Part shown: one piece after another, positions 7,355-16,420 of the stretch | Layout of the letters: each line of letters starts with the position of its first letter | Numbering within the stretch: the first letter of the stretch is position 1 | Assembly (NCBI GenBank): GCA_050486545.1 | Contig: JBJHDM010000031.1 | Coordinates: 1-38,563, forward strand | Reading direction: 5' to 3' | Source: DAOMNN01 sp050486545 | Lineage (GTDB): Bacteria; Pseudomonadota; Gammaproteobacteria; Burkholderiales; Rhodocyclaceae | DNA length: 38,563 nt | Translations under genes and position numbers: made by a program | The notes under the pieces: model-generated | Seen by the model: the letters and a program-made list of their open reading frames with translations, nothing else | The model's database searches: none | What the model was told of the DNA's origin: nothing

Positions 7355-8200
7355 ATGGAGACGCCCTCCTGTCCGGTGACGGAAGCGATGGTCCGCGACA
7401 AACTGGCCGGGCTGCCCGGACTTCCGCCATTGGTGTCGGAGCTGCTGGAGAGCTTCCAGCAGGAAAACCTCGATGTTCCCGCGCTGGCCAGGCGGGTGGC
7501 CGCCGACCAGGGCCTCCTCGTGCGCATGCTGCGCATCGCCAACTCATCCTTCTACGGGCTTGCCGGCCGGGTGGTCAGCATCGACGACGCCATTCTCGTG
7601 CTGGGTTTCAGAACGGTTCGATCGCTGGTGGTCAGCGTGGCGATCACGGGGGCGTTCAGGGAAGCGGCCTGTCCGCGTTTCCAGCCGGCTACGTTCTGGC
7701 GCCATGCCGTGGCCACGGCCGTGTCGGCGCGCGAGATTGCAAAGGTTCGGCGAAGGAGCGCGGAGACGGCGTTCACAGGTGGTCTGGTTCACGATATCGG
7801 ACGTTACGTGCTGGCCGTTTGCTTCCCGGACGCCTATGAACGGACGCTCGAATGGCGGGAGCACGTGGATTGCCTGCACCTCGATGCGGAACGGGAGGTG
7901 CTGGGGATCGACCATGCGCGGGTCGGTGCAATCCTCGCCCGTGCATGGGGTCTCCCCGAAGCGCTCGAGCAGGACATCGCCTGCCATCATTTTCCCGCGG
8001 ACCATCCGGGTGCCGACCTCGTGCATCTGGGCGACGTGCTCGCGCACATGCTCGAGCATGGTGGTCGGTCGGGTGGCATCGCGCCGGAAATGGATCCGGC
8101 CGCCGGGCGCAGGATGGGTTTCGATCGCAACGGCCTGGCGGCGATGCTGCCGGGACTCGAGGAACAGTTTGAAGAGGCGTGCAATGCTTTGTTGTCCTGA
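7355..8200 (+). CDS. HDOD domain protein
   Basis: The 281-residue protein is a single HDOD domain. The start has LPGLPPLVSELLE and the central part has RIANSSFYGLAGRVVSIDDAI, both typical of the family, followed by LVHDIGR (about 145-150), where the HD pair is retained. HDOD proteins are non-catalytic relatives of HD phosphohydrolases and commonly act as adaptors in two-component and cyclic di-GMP signalling. ATG 7355 is preferred over ATG 7325 because AAGGTGA lies just before it. Its 3' end overlaps the next kinase gene by 17 bp. It probably relays between receivers and kinases of this cluster; the partner is not known. Confidence 0.87.
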   Translation: METPSCPVTEAMVRDKLAGLPGLPPLVSELLESFQQENLDVPALARRVAADQGLLVRMLRIANSSFYGLAGRVVSIDDAILVLGFRTVRSLVVSVAITGAFREAACPRFQPATFWRHAVATAVSAREIAKVRRRSAETAFTGGLVHDIGRYVLAVCFPDAYERTLEWREHVDCLHLDAEREVLGIDHARVGAILARAWGLPEALEQDIACHHFPADHPGADLVHLGDVLAHMLEHGGRSGGIAPEMDPAAGRRMGFDRNGLAAMLPGLEEQFEEACNALLS

Positions 8201-10016
8201 CCATACCCTGCCTGCGTCGATCACGACCCTGTTGGAGAATCTGGAGAAAACCGGGTTGTCACGCCACGTACAGCTTTCGGTCAGCGATCTGCAGGGCAGG
8301 ATCCTCTACGCCAGCGAGGCCTTCTGTGCCACCGTGGGCTATGAAGCCGGAGAGCTCGTCGGACATGACTACCGGAAGATCAAGTCCGGCCTGCATGACC
8401 CGTCCTACTATGCCGCAATCTGGCGGGCACTTCGCGATGACGGGATCTGGCAGGGGGAGATCTCCAATCGGCGCAAGGACGGTGAGCTCGTGTGGGCCGA
8501 GCTGACGGTCTCTCCGCTCATCGGTGAAGAAGGAGGCGCGGCCTGTTTCGTTGGCTTGAGTCTGGACGTGACCGAACGCAAGAAGGCGGAACTGGCGCGC
8601 CGGAAGATGGAAGGCGTGCTCGAGCAGATGGTGCAGGGCGATCCGGTTCCGACCTTCGTGATCAATGAGCGGCACGAGGTCATTTACTGGAATCGCGCAC
8701 TCGAGATGTTGACCGGCATTTCCGCCGCTTCGGTGATCTCGACGCGTCGCTCGGGCTCGGCCTTCTATGGCGAAGAGCGCCCCTCGCTGGCGGATCTGAT
8801 CGTCGATGGGCATCTCGAGGCGCTCGATCGTTATTATCCCGGCCGGTATCGTCGAAGCCCGATCATTCCGGACGCCTTCGAGGCCGAGGGGTACTTTCCC
8901 CATCTCGACGAAGACGGGCGCTGGCTTACATTCACTGCAGCCCCACTGCGGGACGACGATGGTTCCATTATCGGTGCGATCGAAACGTTGCAGGACATCA
9001 CCGAGCGCAAGGCGGCCGAAGAGCATCTGAAACGCTCCCAGACGGACCTCGAACGCCTCGTCGGCGAACGGACCGAGGAGTTGGCGCGGGCCAAGGCCGA
9101 CCTGGAGACCGACATCATCAAGCGCCGGGCTTCCGAAGCCGAACTGCTGCGGCGGAACAACGAGCTGACCGAAGTCAATGAACGGCTTGTTGCGGCCCAG
9201 CAACAGCTTGCGCAGTCGGAGCGGCTGGCCTCGATCGGTCAGCTCGCTGCCGGGGTCGCGCACGAGATCAACAACCCGATCGGTTATGTACAGTCGAACC
9301 TCGGGACGCTCGAGAACTACCTGCACGATCTCTTCGAGGTGCTTGCCGGTTTCGAGTCGGTCGTCGATGCGCTTCCCCAGGACCATCCTGCCGTGCTGGC
9401 TGCAAGAAGGCTCCGGATGGACAAGGACGTGGATTTTCTCCGCGACGACGTTCCCGCCCTCATGGCGGAATCGCGGGAAGGCGTTTCCCGCGTGCGCAAG
9501 ATCGTGGCTGATCTCAAGGATTTTTCGCGGATCGACACCTCGATGGAATGGGAATGGGCGGACCTGCACCAGGGACTGGAAAGCACTCTGAACATCGTCA
9601 ACAACGAGATCAAGTACCGCGCCGATGTGGTGCGCGAATACGGCGAGTTGCCCGAGATCGAGTGCCTGCCTTCGCAACTGAATCAGGTGTTCATGAACCT
9701 GTTGGTGAATGCGGCTCACGCAATGGGGGAGGAACGGGGCACCATCACCGTGCGCTCCGGCAGTGCCGACGGCGAGGTCTGGGTGGAAGTGAGCGATACC
9801 GGTTGCGGAATTGACCCCGACAAGATACCCCGTATCTTCGATCCCTTCTATACGACGAAACCGATCGGCAAGGGTACGGGGCTCGGGCTTTCGCTTTCGT
9901 ACGGAATCGTCCAGAAGCATGGGGGGCACATCGATGTATCCAGTCGTCCCGGCGAGGGAAGCACGTTTCGCATCACGCTGCCCGTGCACCAGGGTTCCGC
10001 AGGAGAAGACCAGTGA
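8184..10016 (+). CDS. PAS-PAS sensor histidine kinase (soluble)
   Basis: A 610-residue kinase without membrane segments. PAS 1 spans about 28-133 (ILYASEAFCATVGY ... DVTERK), PAS 2 about 145-277 (ending LQDITERKAAEE), and a long coiled coil about 278-345. The phosphoacceptor is His360 in AHEINNP. The catalytic domain has the N-box NQVFMNLLVNAAHA (500-513), G1 box DTGCGI and GKGTGLGL (563-570). The frame is open far upstream, but those codons only shadow the HDOD gene; ATG 8184 has GAGG six bases upstream. PAS sites could bind a cofactor or small ligand, not identifiable here. It overlaps the receiver/HD-GYP gene by 4 bp, making that protein its likeliest phosphotransfer partner. Confidence 0.92.
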   Translation: MLCCPDHTLPASITTLLENLEKTGLSRHVQLSVSDLQGRILYASEAFCATVGYEAGELVGHDYRKIKSGLHDPSYYAAIWRALRDDGIWQGEISNRRKDGELVWAELTVSPLIGEEGGAACFVGLSLDVTERKKAELARRKMEGVLEQMVQGDPVPTFVINERHEVIYWNRALEMLTGISAASVISTRRSGSAFYGEERPSLADLIVDGHLEALDRYYPGRYRRSPIIPDAFEAEGYFPHLDEDGRWLTFTAAPLRDDDGSIIGAIETLQDITERKAAEEHLKRSQTDLERLVGERTEELARAKADLETDIIKRRASEAELLRRNNELTEVNERLVAAQQQLAQSERLASIGQLAAGVAHEINNPIGYVQSNLGTLENYLHDLFEVLAGFESVVDALPQDHPAVLAARRLRMDKDVDFLRDDVPALMAESREGVSRVRKIVADLKDFSRIDTSMEWEWADLHQGLESTLNIVNNEIKYRADVVREYGELPEIECLPSQLNQVFMNLLVNAAHAMGEERGTITVRSGSADGEVWVEVSDTGCGIDPDKIPRIFDPFYTTKPIGKGTGLGLSLSYGIVQKHGGHIDVSSRPGEGSTFRITLPVHQGSAGEDQ

Positions 10017-11323
10017 CCACAGCCGTGCCGAAGACTTCGACCGCTCCGCACATGGTCACGATCCTTTGCGTGGATGACGAAGCCAACATCCTGTCCGCGT
10101 TGCGGCGGCTGTTCCGGCCGACCGGCTATCGGGTGCTTACGGCCGAAAGCGGGGCCGAGGCACTCGCGTTGCTGGAGGCGGAAGACGGTCGGGTCGAACT
10201 CGTGATCTCGGACATGCGTATGCCGGTCATGGACGGGGCACGTTTCCTCGGGGAGGTCCGCAATCGCTGGCCGGCCGTGGTGCGCTTGCTATTGACCGGC
10301 TATGCCGATATCGACTCGACGATCGCCGCAATCAACGAGGGCCAGATCTATCGCTACATCGCCAAGCCCTGGAACGATTCCGAAGTGATCGCGACCGTAC
10401 GCGAGGCACTCGACAGGCTCGCGCTGGAGCGGGAGAAGGCACGCCTCGAGGCGCTGACCGCACGCCAGAACGAGGAGTTGCGTGAGCTCAACGCGAACCT
10501 CGAAGAGAAGGTGCGTGAACGCACCGAAGCCTTGCGCGAGGCGCACGAAAAGCTCAAGCGCGGCTTCCTGACTTCGATCCAGGTGTTCGCGAACCTCATC
10601 GAGTTGCGCGCGGGAAACGTCGCCGGGCATTCGCGCCGGGTTGCGGACCTGGCGCGCAAGGTCGCTGCGCAGATGGGCCTGGACGGACGAACCTGCCAGG
10701 ACGTCTTCCTTGCGGGACTGCTTCACGACATCGGAAAGATCGGACTGCCCGACGAGCTGCTTTCCAAGCCCCCCAACAAGATGACCATCGATGAACTGGG
10801 GATTCTGCGCAAGCACCCGATCAAGGGGGAGCAGGCGCTCATGGCACTCGACGAACTGCGCGGTGCGGCCCGGTTGATTCGCAGTCATCACGAGCGTTTT
10901 GACGGGCACGGTTATCCCGACGGCCTGGCGGCCGACCTCATTCCCGTGGGTGCACATATCCTGATCCTGGCCAACGAGTACGACGGGCATGTACAGGGCA
11001 CCTTGACGGGAAAGCGCCTCGAGCCGATCGAAGCCCGACGCCTGATCGTACAGGGGGCGGGCAAGCGATACGATCCGGCGGTCGTGGAGGCCTTCGTCGC
11101 ATTGTTCGGCAAGCCGCCGGAGCCGCCGAGCGACGAGATCGCGGTGCGACCCGCCGATCTCCGGCCGGGAATGTTCCTGGCGCGCGACCTGATCAGTGCG
11201 GAAGGGGCGCTGCTCCTCGCGGCAGACTACATGCTCGATGACAACCTGATCCGCCAGATCCAGGCGTACGAGCAAAGCGAGGGGGCCCGTCTGACCTTGT
11301 ACGTGCGTCGTCGGAGATCTTGA
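10013..11323 (+). CDS. Response regulator with HD-GYP cyclic di-GMP phosphodiesterase domain
   Basis: A 436-residue RpfG-like protein. The receiver (about 15-135) has Asp21/22, phosphoacceptor Asp67 (ISDMRMPVMDG) and Lys118 in KPWND. A coiled coil (about 136-182) joins it to an HD-GYP domain with LLHDIGKIGLPDELL (HD at 238-239), HHE at 292-294 and HGYP at 299-302. All metal-binding and signature residues are kept, so hydrolysis of cyclic di-GMP is expected. Residues after about 370 form an extra C-terminal extension (RPADLRPGMFLARDL). The start is GTG in a GTGA overlap with the kinase stop, behind GGAGA. Phosphorylation by a neighbouring kinase probably controls the activity. Confidence 0.92.
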   Translation: MTTAVPKTSTAPHMVTILCVDDEANILSALRRLFRPTGYRVLTAESGAEALALLEAEDGRVELVISDMRMPVMDGARFLGEVRNRWPAVVRLLLTGYADIDSTIAAINEGQIYRYIAKPWNDSEVIATVREALDRLALEREKARLEALTARQNEELRELNANLEEKVRERTEALREAHEKLKRGFLTSIQVFANLIELRAGNVAGHSRRVADLARKVAAQMGLDGRTCQDVFLAGLLHDIGKIGLPDELLSKPPNKMTIDELGILRKHPIKGEQALMALDELRGAARLIRSHHERFDGHGYPDGLAADLIPVGAHILILANEYDGHVQGTLTGKRLEPIEARRLIVQGAGKRYDPAVVEAFVALFGKPPEPPSDEIAVRPADLRPGMFLARDLISAEGALLLAADYMLDDNLIRQIQAYEQSEGARLTLYVRRRRS

Positions 11324-11324
11324 C

Positions 11325-13955
11325 GTGGCCGGGCGCGAGCAGGTCGCAAAGCGATCGAGGTTGGGTTGGATCTACCTGGCGGGCGTCGCCGTGGTCGTAG
11401 GGCTGATCGTCCTCGCTGGTCTGGGTGTGCGGGACCAGTTGCTGCGACAAGGACGTACGGAAACCGGAAAGACCCTGCTTGCGCTCGCTCAGATCAAACA
11501 GGGTGAGTTGCAGGACTGGCTGCGCAGGATCGAAGTGATGAACATGCGACCTATCGACGGATCGCTGGCACAGATCCTGGATAGCCGGGAACGCGATCTC
11601 ATGATGTTGCGCGAGCGTCTAGAATGGCTCGTTTCCCGTTCGCACGAGTTCCGTTCCGCTTGGTTGCTCGACGAGCGCGGCGATCCGGTCGTCGGCCTGG
11701 ACGAACGGCCGTTCCCGGCGCTGACCCGGGAAGTCCTCGAGCGGGTGTGGAGCGAGCAGCGTACCCTTGTGGAGGATTTCTATCTGGATGAGCGCGGCCG
11801 TGCCGTACTGGCAGCGGTGACGCCGCTCCTGCTCGGTAGCGGAGACGCCGCCCGCGTTGCCGGAGCGCTGGTCATCGAAATCGATCCGGCTCATGACCTC
11901 TACCCGCTGCTGCAACGCGGCCAGCCGACTTCCATGCCGCTCGAAACCTTTCTGGCGAGGCGCGAAGGGGCGGCGGTTCGTTATCTCAATCCGCTGGCTG
12001 GCGCGCCGGATCCGCTGACGCTCCAGATTCCGCGACCGGAGCAGGACTTGCTTGCGCTGAAGGGTGCAGTGACGCCGGGTGAGGTCGTAGATGGCGTCGA
12101 CTACCGCGGTGTCGCGATCCTCGGGGTGGTATACGAACTTCCGGAAATGGGCTGGATCCTCGCGACCAAGGTGGATGCCGATGCGGTCCATGCTATGGCA
12201 ATGCGCGAATTCTCGGCCATCGCCTGGCGCTTCGGCTTCGTCGTGGTGCTGCTGGGCCTGCTGTCGTGGGCCGGCATCCGTCATGCGCGGGTCCAGGGCG
12301 ATCTGCGGCAGTTGTCGAGTGATCTCAAGCGGGCGCGGATGGAAAAGCAGTTCGATTTCTTCGTACATTACGCGAAGGACATCGTGCTGCTGATGAGCCA
12401 TGGCGGAGACATTCTCGAAGCCAATGAGATGGCGACCCGGGTTTACGGGTATACGTACGACGAGTTGATCGGGATGAACGTCTCGCAGCTCAGGTCGCCG
12501 GAATCGCGGGGCGAGTTCGCAGCGCAGCTGTCGGCCTCCGACTCGCCGGAAGGCACCACGTTCACCACCCTGCATCAAAAGAAGGATGGGAGCGTTTTTC
12601 CGGTCGAGGTGAGTTCGGGCGTCTTCGATCATGGCGGGACGAAATATCGCCAGAGCATCATTCGCGATGTCAGCAGCCGTGAAGCGGCGGCCCGTGCGCT
12701 GGCACACAGCGAGGCGCGTTTCCGGGGATTCTTCGAGCTGGCTATGGTGGGGCTGGCCCAGATCGCGCCCGATCGGCGGTGGCTGGAAGTGAACCCGGCC
12801 CTGTGCGACATCCTTCATCTCGAACGGGAAGAGCTGCTTGCACGCGACTGGACCGATCTGGTTCATCCGGAAGACCGGGAAGGCGAGGCGGCCCTGTTTG
12901 GCGAGATCCTCTCGGGCAAGCGCAACGACTACCACCTGACCTTGCGGTTTGTGGATGCCCACGGCGGGATCACCTGGGGCTCGGTGGCGATGCGTGCGCT
13001 ACGAGACTCCGCGGGGACGATCGATTTCCTGGTCCTGATCGTCGAGGACATCACTTTTCTGAAGGATCGCGAGGCCCAGCTTGGCCAGGCTCTGGACGAC
13101 CAGATCGAGCTCAATGAGCGTCTCGAAGAAACCCGGAACCAGCTCGTCCAGTCCGAGAAGATGGCCTCGATCGGACAGCTTGCGGCCGGGGTCGCACACG
13201 AGATCAACAACCCGGTCGGATTCGTGAGTTCCAATCTCGGTGTGCTGGAACGCTACCTGGCCGGTCTGCTGGCCGCGGTCGAGCATGCGCGCGAGCACTT
13301 TGGAAGCGATCGCGCATTCGCCGACTGCCTGAGCCAGCTCGAGTTCGACTATATCCGCGAGGATGCTCCCGCTCTTCTCGAGGAATCGAAGGACGGGATC
13401 GCGCGTGTCCGCAAGATCGTCCAGGACCTGAAGGACTTCTCGCGCGTCGGCGAATCCGACTGGCAGTGGGCGGATCTCCACCAGGGGCTCGACAGTACGC
13501 TGAACATCGTCTGGAACGAGATCAAGTACACGGCGACCCTGGAGAAGTGTTACGGCGACCTGCCACGCATTCTCTGCCTGCCGTCGCAGTTGAACCAGGT
13601 GTTCCTGAACCTGTTGGTCAATGCCGCCCATGCGATCTCGGGGCACGGCGTGATCACCGTGAGCACCGGCGCCGAGGCGGAGCAGGTCTGGGTGGAGATC
13701 CGGGATACGGGCTGCGGGATCGCGCCCGAACACATGGGCAAGCTGTTCGATCCGTTCTTTACCACCAAGCCGATCGGCAAGGGGACCGGGCTCGGCCTGT
13801 CCCTTGCATTCTCGATCGTCCGAAAGCACGGCGGCCGCATCGATGTCCAAAGCGATGTCGGGGTCGGGACGTCGTTCCGGGTCGTCTTGCCGATCACGCC
13901 CGTGGCGGCGCCGGCGGTCGAGGCCGGCATCTCTAAGCACGAGGAGCACACATGA
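11325..13955 (+). CDS. Membrane-bound sensor histidine kinase with periplasmic sensor and two PAS domains
   Basis: An 876-residue kinase. Transmembrane helix 1 is at about 15-34 and helix 2 at about 301-317, enclosing about 265 residues of extracytoplasmic sensor of Cache-like size and pattern (SAWLLDERGDPVVGLDE, then ALVIEIDPAHDLYPLL). PAS 1 (about 345-450) and PAS 2 (about 463-580) follow, then a coiled coil, His625 in AHEINNP, N-box NQVFLNLLVNAAHA, DTGCGI and GKGTGLGL. The start is GTG with GGAG eight bases upstream. It ends in an ATGA overlap with the small receiver gene. It is the only membrane kinase of the cluster, so it probably brings in an external signal; the ligand is unknown. Confidence 0.9.
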   Translation: MAGREQVAKRSRLGWIYLAGVAVVVGLIVLAGLGVRDQLLRQGRTETGKTLLALAQIKQGELQDWLRRIEVMNMRPIDGSLAQILDSRERDLMMLRERLEWLVSRSHEFRSAWLLDERGDPVVGLDERPFPALTREVLERVWSEQRTLVEDFYLDERGRAVLAAVTPLLLGSGDAARVAGALVIEIDPAHDLYPLLQRGQPTSMPLETFLARREGAAVRYLNPLAGAPDPLTLQIPRPEQDLLALKGAVTPGEVVDGVDYRGVAILGVVYELPEMGWILATKVDADAVHAMAMREFSAIAWRFGFVVVLLGLLSWAGIRHARVQGDLRQLSSDLKRARMEKQFDFFVHYAKDIVLLMSHGGDILEANEMATRVYGYTYDELIGMNVSQLRSPESRGEFAAQLSASDSPEGTTFTTLHQKKDGSVFPVEVSSGVFDHGGTKYRQSIIRDVSSREAAARALAHSEARFRGFFELAMVGLAQIAPDRRWLEVNPALCDILHLEREELLARDWTDLVHPEDREGEAALFGEILSGKRNDYHLTLRFVDAHGGITWGSVAMRALRDSAGTIDFLVLIVEDITFLKDREAQLGQALDDQIELNERLEETRNQLVQSEKMASIGQLAAGVAHEINNPVGFVSSNLGVLERYLAGLLAAVEHAREHFGSDRAFADCLSQLEFDYIREDAPALLEESKDGIARVRKIVQDLKDFSRVGESDWQWADLHQGLDSTLNIVWNEIKYTATLEKCYGDLPRILCLPSQLNQVFLNLLVNAAHAISGHGVITVSTGAEAEQVWVEIRDTGCGIAPEHMGKLFDPFFTTKPIGKGTGLGLSLAFSIVRKHGGRIDVQSDVGVGTSFRVVLPITPVAAPAVEAGISKHEEHT

Positions 13956-14542
13956 AGCATCGCATCCTTCTGGTGGACGACGAGATCGGCGTCCTCAAGG
14001 CGCTCAGGAGGTTGCTCGTCCTGACGCCGTGCACGTTCGACGGGCGGCAGTTCGATCTGCAGGTCGATGTCTTCAGCGACCCGGAAGAGGCCCTTCAGGC
14101 TGTCGAACGGGTGGCGTACGAACTGGTGATTTCGGACTACCGCATGCCGGGCATGGACGGCGTTCAGTTCCTGAAGGCGGTGCGCGGGATCCAGCCGCAC
14201 GCAGTACGCTTCATCCTGTCCGGCTACGCCGACCTCGAGGCGCTGGTCGGTGCGATCAACGAGGCGCAGATCAGCCGCTTCATCGGAAAGCCCTGGAATG
14301 ACTACGAGCTGGTTGCAGCCGTCGGACAAGGGCTCGCCTATCGGGCGCTTCAGGTCGAGACCGAACGCCTCGCCGACGAGAAGCGGCTCGAAAGCAAACT
14401 GGCGAGCCCCGAGGAGATCGCACGCAAGCAACTGGAGGCGGAAGAGCCGGGGATCACCCGGGTCCGCTGGGGCGCGGACGGATCGGTGATCCTCGACCCC
14501 GACCTTCAGGCAGAGTACGAGCGACGTAATCCGCATGGCTGA
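13952..14542 (+). CDS. Response regulator, receiver with short C-terminal tail
   Basis: A 196-residue protein. The receiver has Asp9/10, phosphoacceptor Asp62 (ISDYRMPGMDG), Ser90 and Lys113 in GKPWND. An unusual 10-15 residue insertion (about 24-36, LTPCTFDGRQFDLQ) lengthens the segment between helix 1 and strand 2. The tail after about 130 is a charged helix (VETERLADEKRLESKL) and a short segment without a known fold; there is no DNA-binding domain. GAGGAG precedes the ATG, which overlaps the kinase stop (ATGA), and the gene itself overlaps the GTPase gene by 8 bp. Position suggests that it receives phosphate from the membrane kinase and may act on the GTPase. Confidence 0.87.
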   Translation: MKHRILLVDDEIGVLKALRRLLVLTPCTFDGRQFDLQVDVFSDPEEALQAVERVAYELVISDYRMPGMDGVQFLKAVRGIQPHAVRFILSGYADLEALVGAINEAQISRFIGKPWNDYELVAAVGQGLAYRALQVETERLADEKRLESKLASPEEIARKQLEAEEPGITRVRWGADGSVILDPDLQAEYERRNPHG

Positions 14543-15194
14543 GTACGACCCATCGACCGCCGCAGGGCGGTTGACCCTCAAGCTGGTCTATTACGGACCG
14601 GCGGCAAGCGGGAAGACGACGAACCTGATGCGTCTTCACGACCTGCTGCGTCCGGAGCTGAAGGGGGAGATCATGACGCTGGAAACACACAACGATCGCA
14701 CCTTGTTCTTCGATTTGCTGCCACTGGGTTTTCGGGCGCCCTCGGACTTGCTGATCAAGTTCAAGCTGTTTACCGTTCCCGGCCAGGTCGCGCATGACGG
14801 CACCCGCAAGGCGGTGCTTTCCCGAGCCGACGGCGTGGTCTTCGTAGCCGACTCCCTGCGCTCCCAGGCCGTGAACAATGGGGCATCGTTCGAGAACCTC
14901 GCTGACAATGCCGCGCGCGTCGGGATCGATTTCGACACCTTGCCGCTCGTGGTCCAGTTCAACAAGCGCGACCTTTCCGACATTCTCTCCGTCGAGGAGA
15001 TCGGGGAACGGTGGCAGGGTGCGCCCTGGCCGATGATGCTTGCGAGTGCGCTGGTCGGGCAGGGTGTCATGGAGACCTTCACGGCGCTGCTTCAAAGTCT
15101 TTATCGTCGAGTGGATCCGGTCTATGAACTATCGGTCCGGCACGGATTGACGCAGGAAGGCTTCGTCCAGGGTGCATTGGGAGGTCCGCGATGA
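14535..15194 (+). CDS. MglA-like small Ras-type GTPase
   Basis: The 219-residue product is a single G domain. Its P-loop is GPAASGKTTN (21-30), the switch II motif is TVPGQ (80-84), where Ras proteins have DTAGQ, and the base-specificity motif is NKRD (143-146). TVPGQ and the GxxxSGKTTN loop are hallmarks of the bacterial MglA/Arf-like group that sets cell polarity for gliding and type IV pili in Myxococcus. No MglB (Roadblock/LC7) partner, the usual GTPase activator, was recognised in the window. The C-terminus (RRVDPVYELSVRHGLTQ) has no lipid-attachment cysteine. It is embedded in the operon, overlapping the genes on both sides, so it should be made together with the receivers and the pilus-type ATPase. 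Confidence 0.88.
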   Translation: MAEYDPSTAAGRLTLKLVYYGPAASGKTTNLMRLHDLLRPELKGEIMTLETHNDRTLFFDLLPLGFRAPSDLLIKFKLFTVPGQVAHDGTRKAVLSRADGVVFVADSLRSQAVNNGASFENLADNAARVGIDFDTLPLVVQFNKRDLSDILSVEEIGERWQGAPWPMMLASALVGQGVMETFTALLQSLYRRVDPVYELSVRHGLTQEGFVQGALGGPR

Positions 15195-16420
15195 CCCTGC
15201 CGGACGACGCGTTGGCCGGAAAGCTGGATCGCGGGGCGTCATTCGACCGTGAATGGACGCTGGAGGAGTTGCTGTCGGCCCAAGAGCGCGCGGAGCTGGA
15301 GCAGACCCTCGCGTCGCTGGTCGGGGAATCCGTGCGCCTGATCGTGGGGGCGGTGGCGCCGCCCGCAGACGGCTCCCATGCGGCGCCCCTGCAACTCGAT
15401 ATCGAGCCCTTGGGCTGGCTTTGCGGCCCGGAGAATCGAAGGGAAGCGGTCGAGGCCGCGGCACGACTGCTTCGCCGCCTCCTCGTAGCCCGGCAGCGCT
15501 ATCAGATGGCCTCGGCCCTGCACGTCGAGAGCGTGCGGGAAGATTATCTCGCCTTGCTCGAACAGCACCACGCCCTGGAGGCGTCGGAAGCACGCTATCG
15601 GGATCTGGCAGCCCAACTCGAAGCCCGGGTCCGCGAGCAGGTCCAGATCATCGAGACGCGTCAGCGCCAGCTGTACCAGACCGAGCGCCTGGCCAGTGTC
15701 GGTCAGCTGGCCGCCGGCATGGCGCACGAAATCAACAATCCGATCGGGTTCGTGCGCAGCAATCTGAATTCCGCGCGCGGCTATCTGAAACAGTTCGCCT
15801 CGGCGCTGCAAACCGCTCAGGAAGGAGACGGCGAGGTCTGGAAGCGGATCGATGCGACGTTCCTGCTCGGCGATTTTTCCGAACTGCTGCAGGACTGCAT
15901 CGACGGCGTCGATCGCGTCGCGGCGATCGTGCGTGACCTGAAGGGGTTCTCCAGCGTCGACCGGGACGAGGTCGCGGTCATCGACCTTCAGGCCAGTCTG
16001 GACGAATTGTGCCGCTTGCTTGCGTCGCAGCTTCCGAAGGAGGCGCGACTCGACCGTACGGGCGAGGCTTCGCGCCAGTTCAGGTGCCGCCCCGGCCCTC
16101 TCCAGCAGGCCCTGTTCAATGTGCTGGACAATGCGATCCGCGCCATCGGGCCGGGAGGGAGCGTGACGATCCGCTGCGGTTTCAACGGCGACCTGCAGGT
16201 GATCGAGGTCATCGACGACGGTTGCGGAATCGAACCGGAGCAGGTTGCGAAGGTGTTCGATCCCTTCTTCACGACACGACCGGTCGGCCGGGGTATCGGC
16301 CTCGGGCTGACGCTCGCCCGCGATGTCATCCTGGCACAAGGGGGGCGGATCGAACTGCACAGCCGGCCCGGCGAAGGGACCCGGGTCGAGATGATGTTGC
16401 CACTGGAAGGGGAGAGATGA
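15191..16420 (+). CDS. Soluble histidine kinase with unassigned N-terminal domain
   Basis: A 409-residue kinase. Residues 1-110 form a compact domain that I cannot assign (contains SVRLIVGAVAPPADG and QLDIEPLGWLCGPE). A coiled coil (about 112-162) follows, then His179 in AHEINNP and a catalytic domain with QQALFNVLDNAIRA, DDGCGI and GRGIGLGL. It keeps the same spacing between H-box and N-box region as the other kinases here, although that region is shorter. There are no membrane segments. It lies between the GTPase and the receiver-ATPase gene, with 4-bp overlaps on both sides, so it is the natural kinase for the receiver of that ATPase. The N-terminal domain may sense a ligand or contact the GTPase. 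Confidence 0.88.
   Translation: MTLPDDALAGKLDRGASFDREWTLEELLSAQERAELEQTLASLVGESVRLIVGAVAPPADGSHAAPLQLDIEPLGWLCGPENRREAVEAAARLLRRLLVARQRYQMASALHVESVREDYLALLEQHHALEASEARYRDLAAQLEARVREQVQIIETRQRQLYQTERLASVGQLAAGMAHEINNPIGFVRSNLNSARGYLKQFASALQTAQEGDGEVWKRIDATFLLGDFSELLQDCIDGVDRVAAIVRDLKGFSSVDRDEVAVIDLQASLDELCRLLASQLPKEARLDRTGEASRQFRCRPGPLQQALFNVLDNAIRAIGPGGSVTIRCGFNGDLQVIEVIDDGCGIEPEQVAKVFDPFFTTRPVGRGIGLGLTLARDVILAQGGRIELHSRPGEGTRVEMMLPLEGER

Noticed and set aside
7473..8183. N-terminal extension of the PAS-PAS kinase frame
   Set aside because: These codons overlap the HDOD gene in another frame and match nothing; ATG 8184 has a ribosome binding site and starts just before the first PAS domain.
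16009..16416. N-terminal extension of the receiver-ATPase frame
   Set aside because: It overlaps the kinase catalytic domain in another frame; ATG 16417 is in an ATGA overlap and starts just before the receiver.
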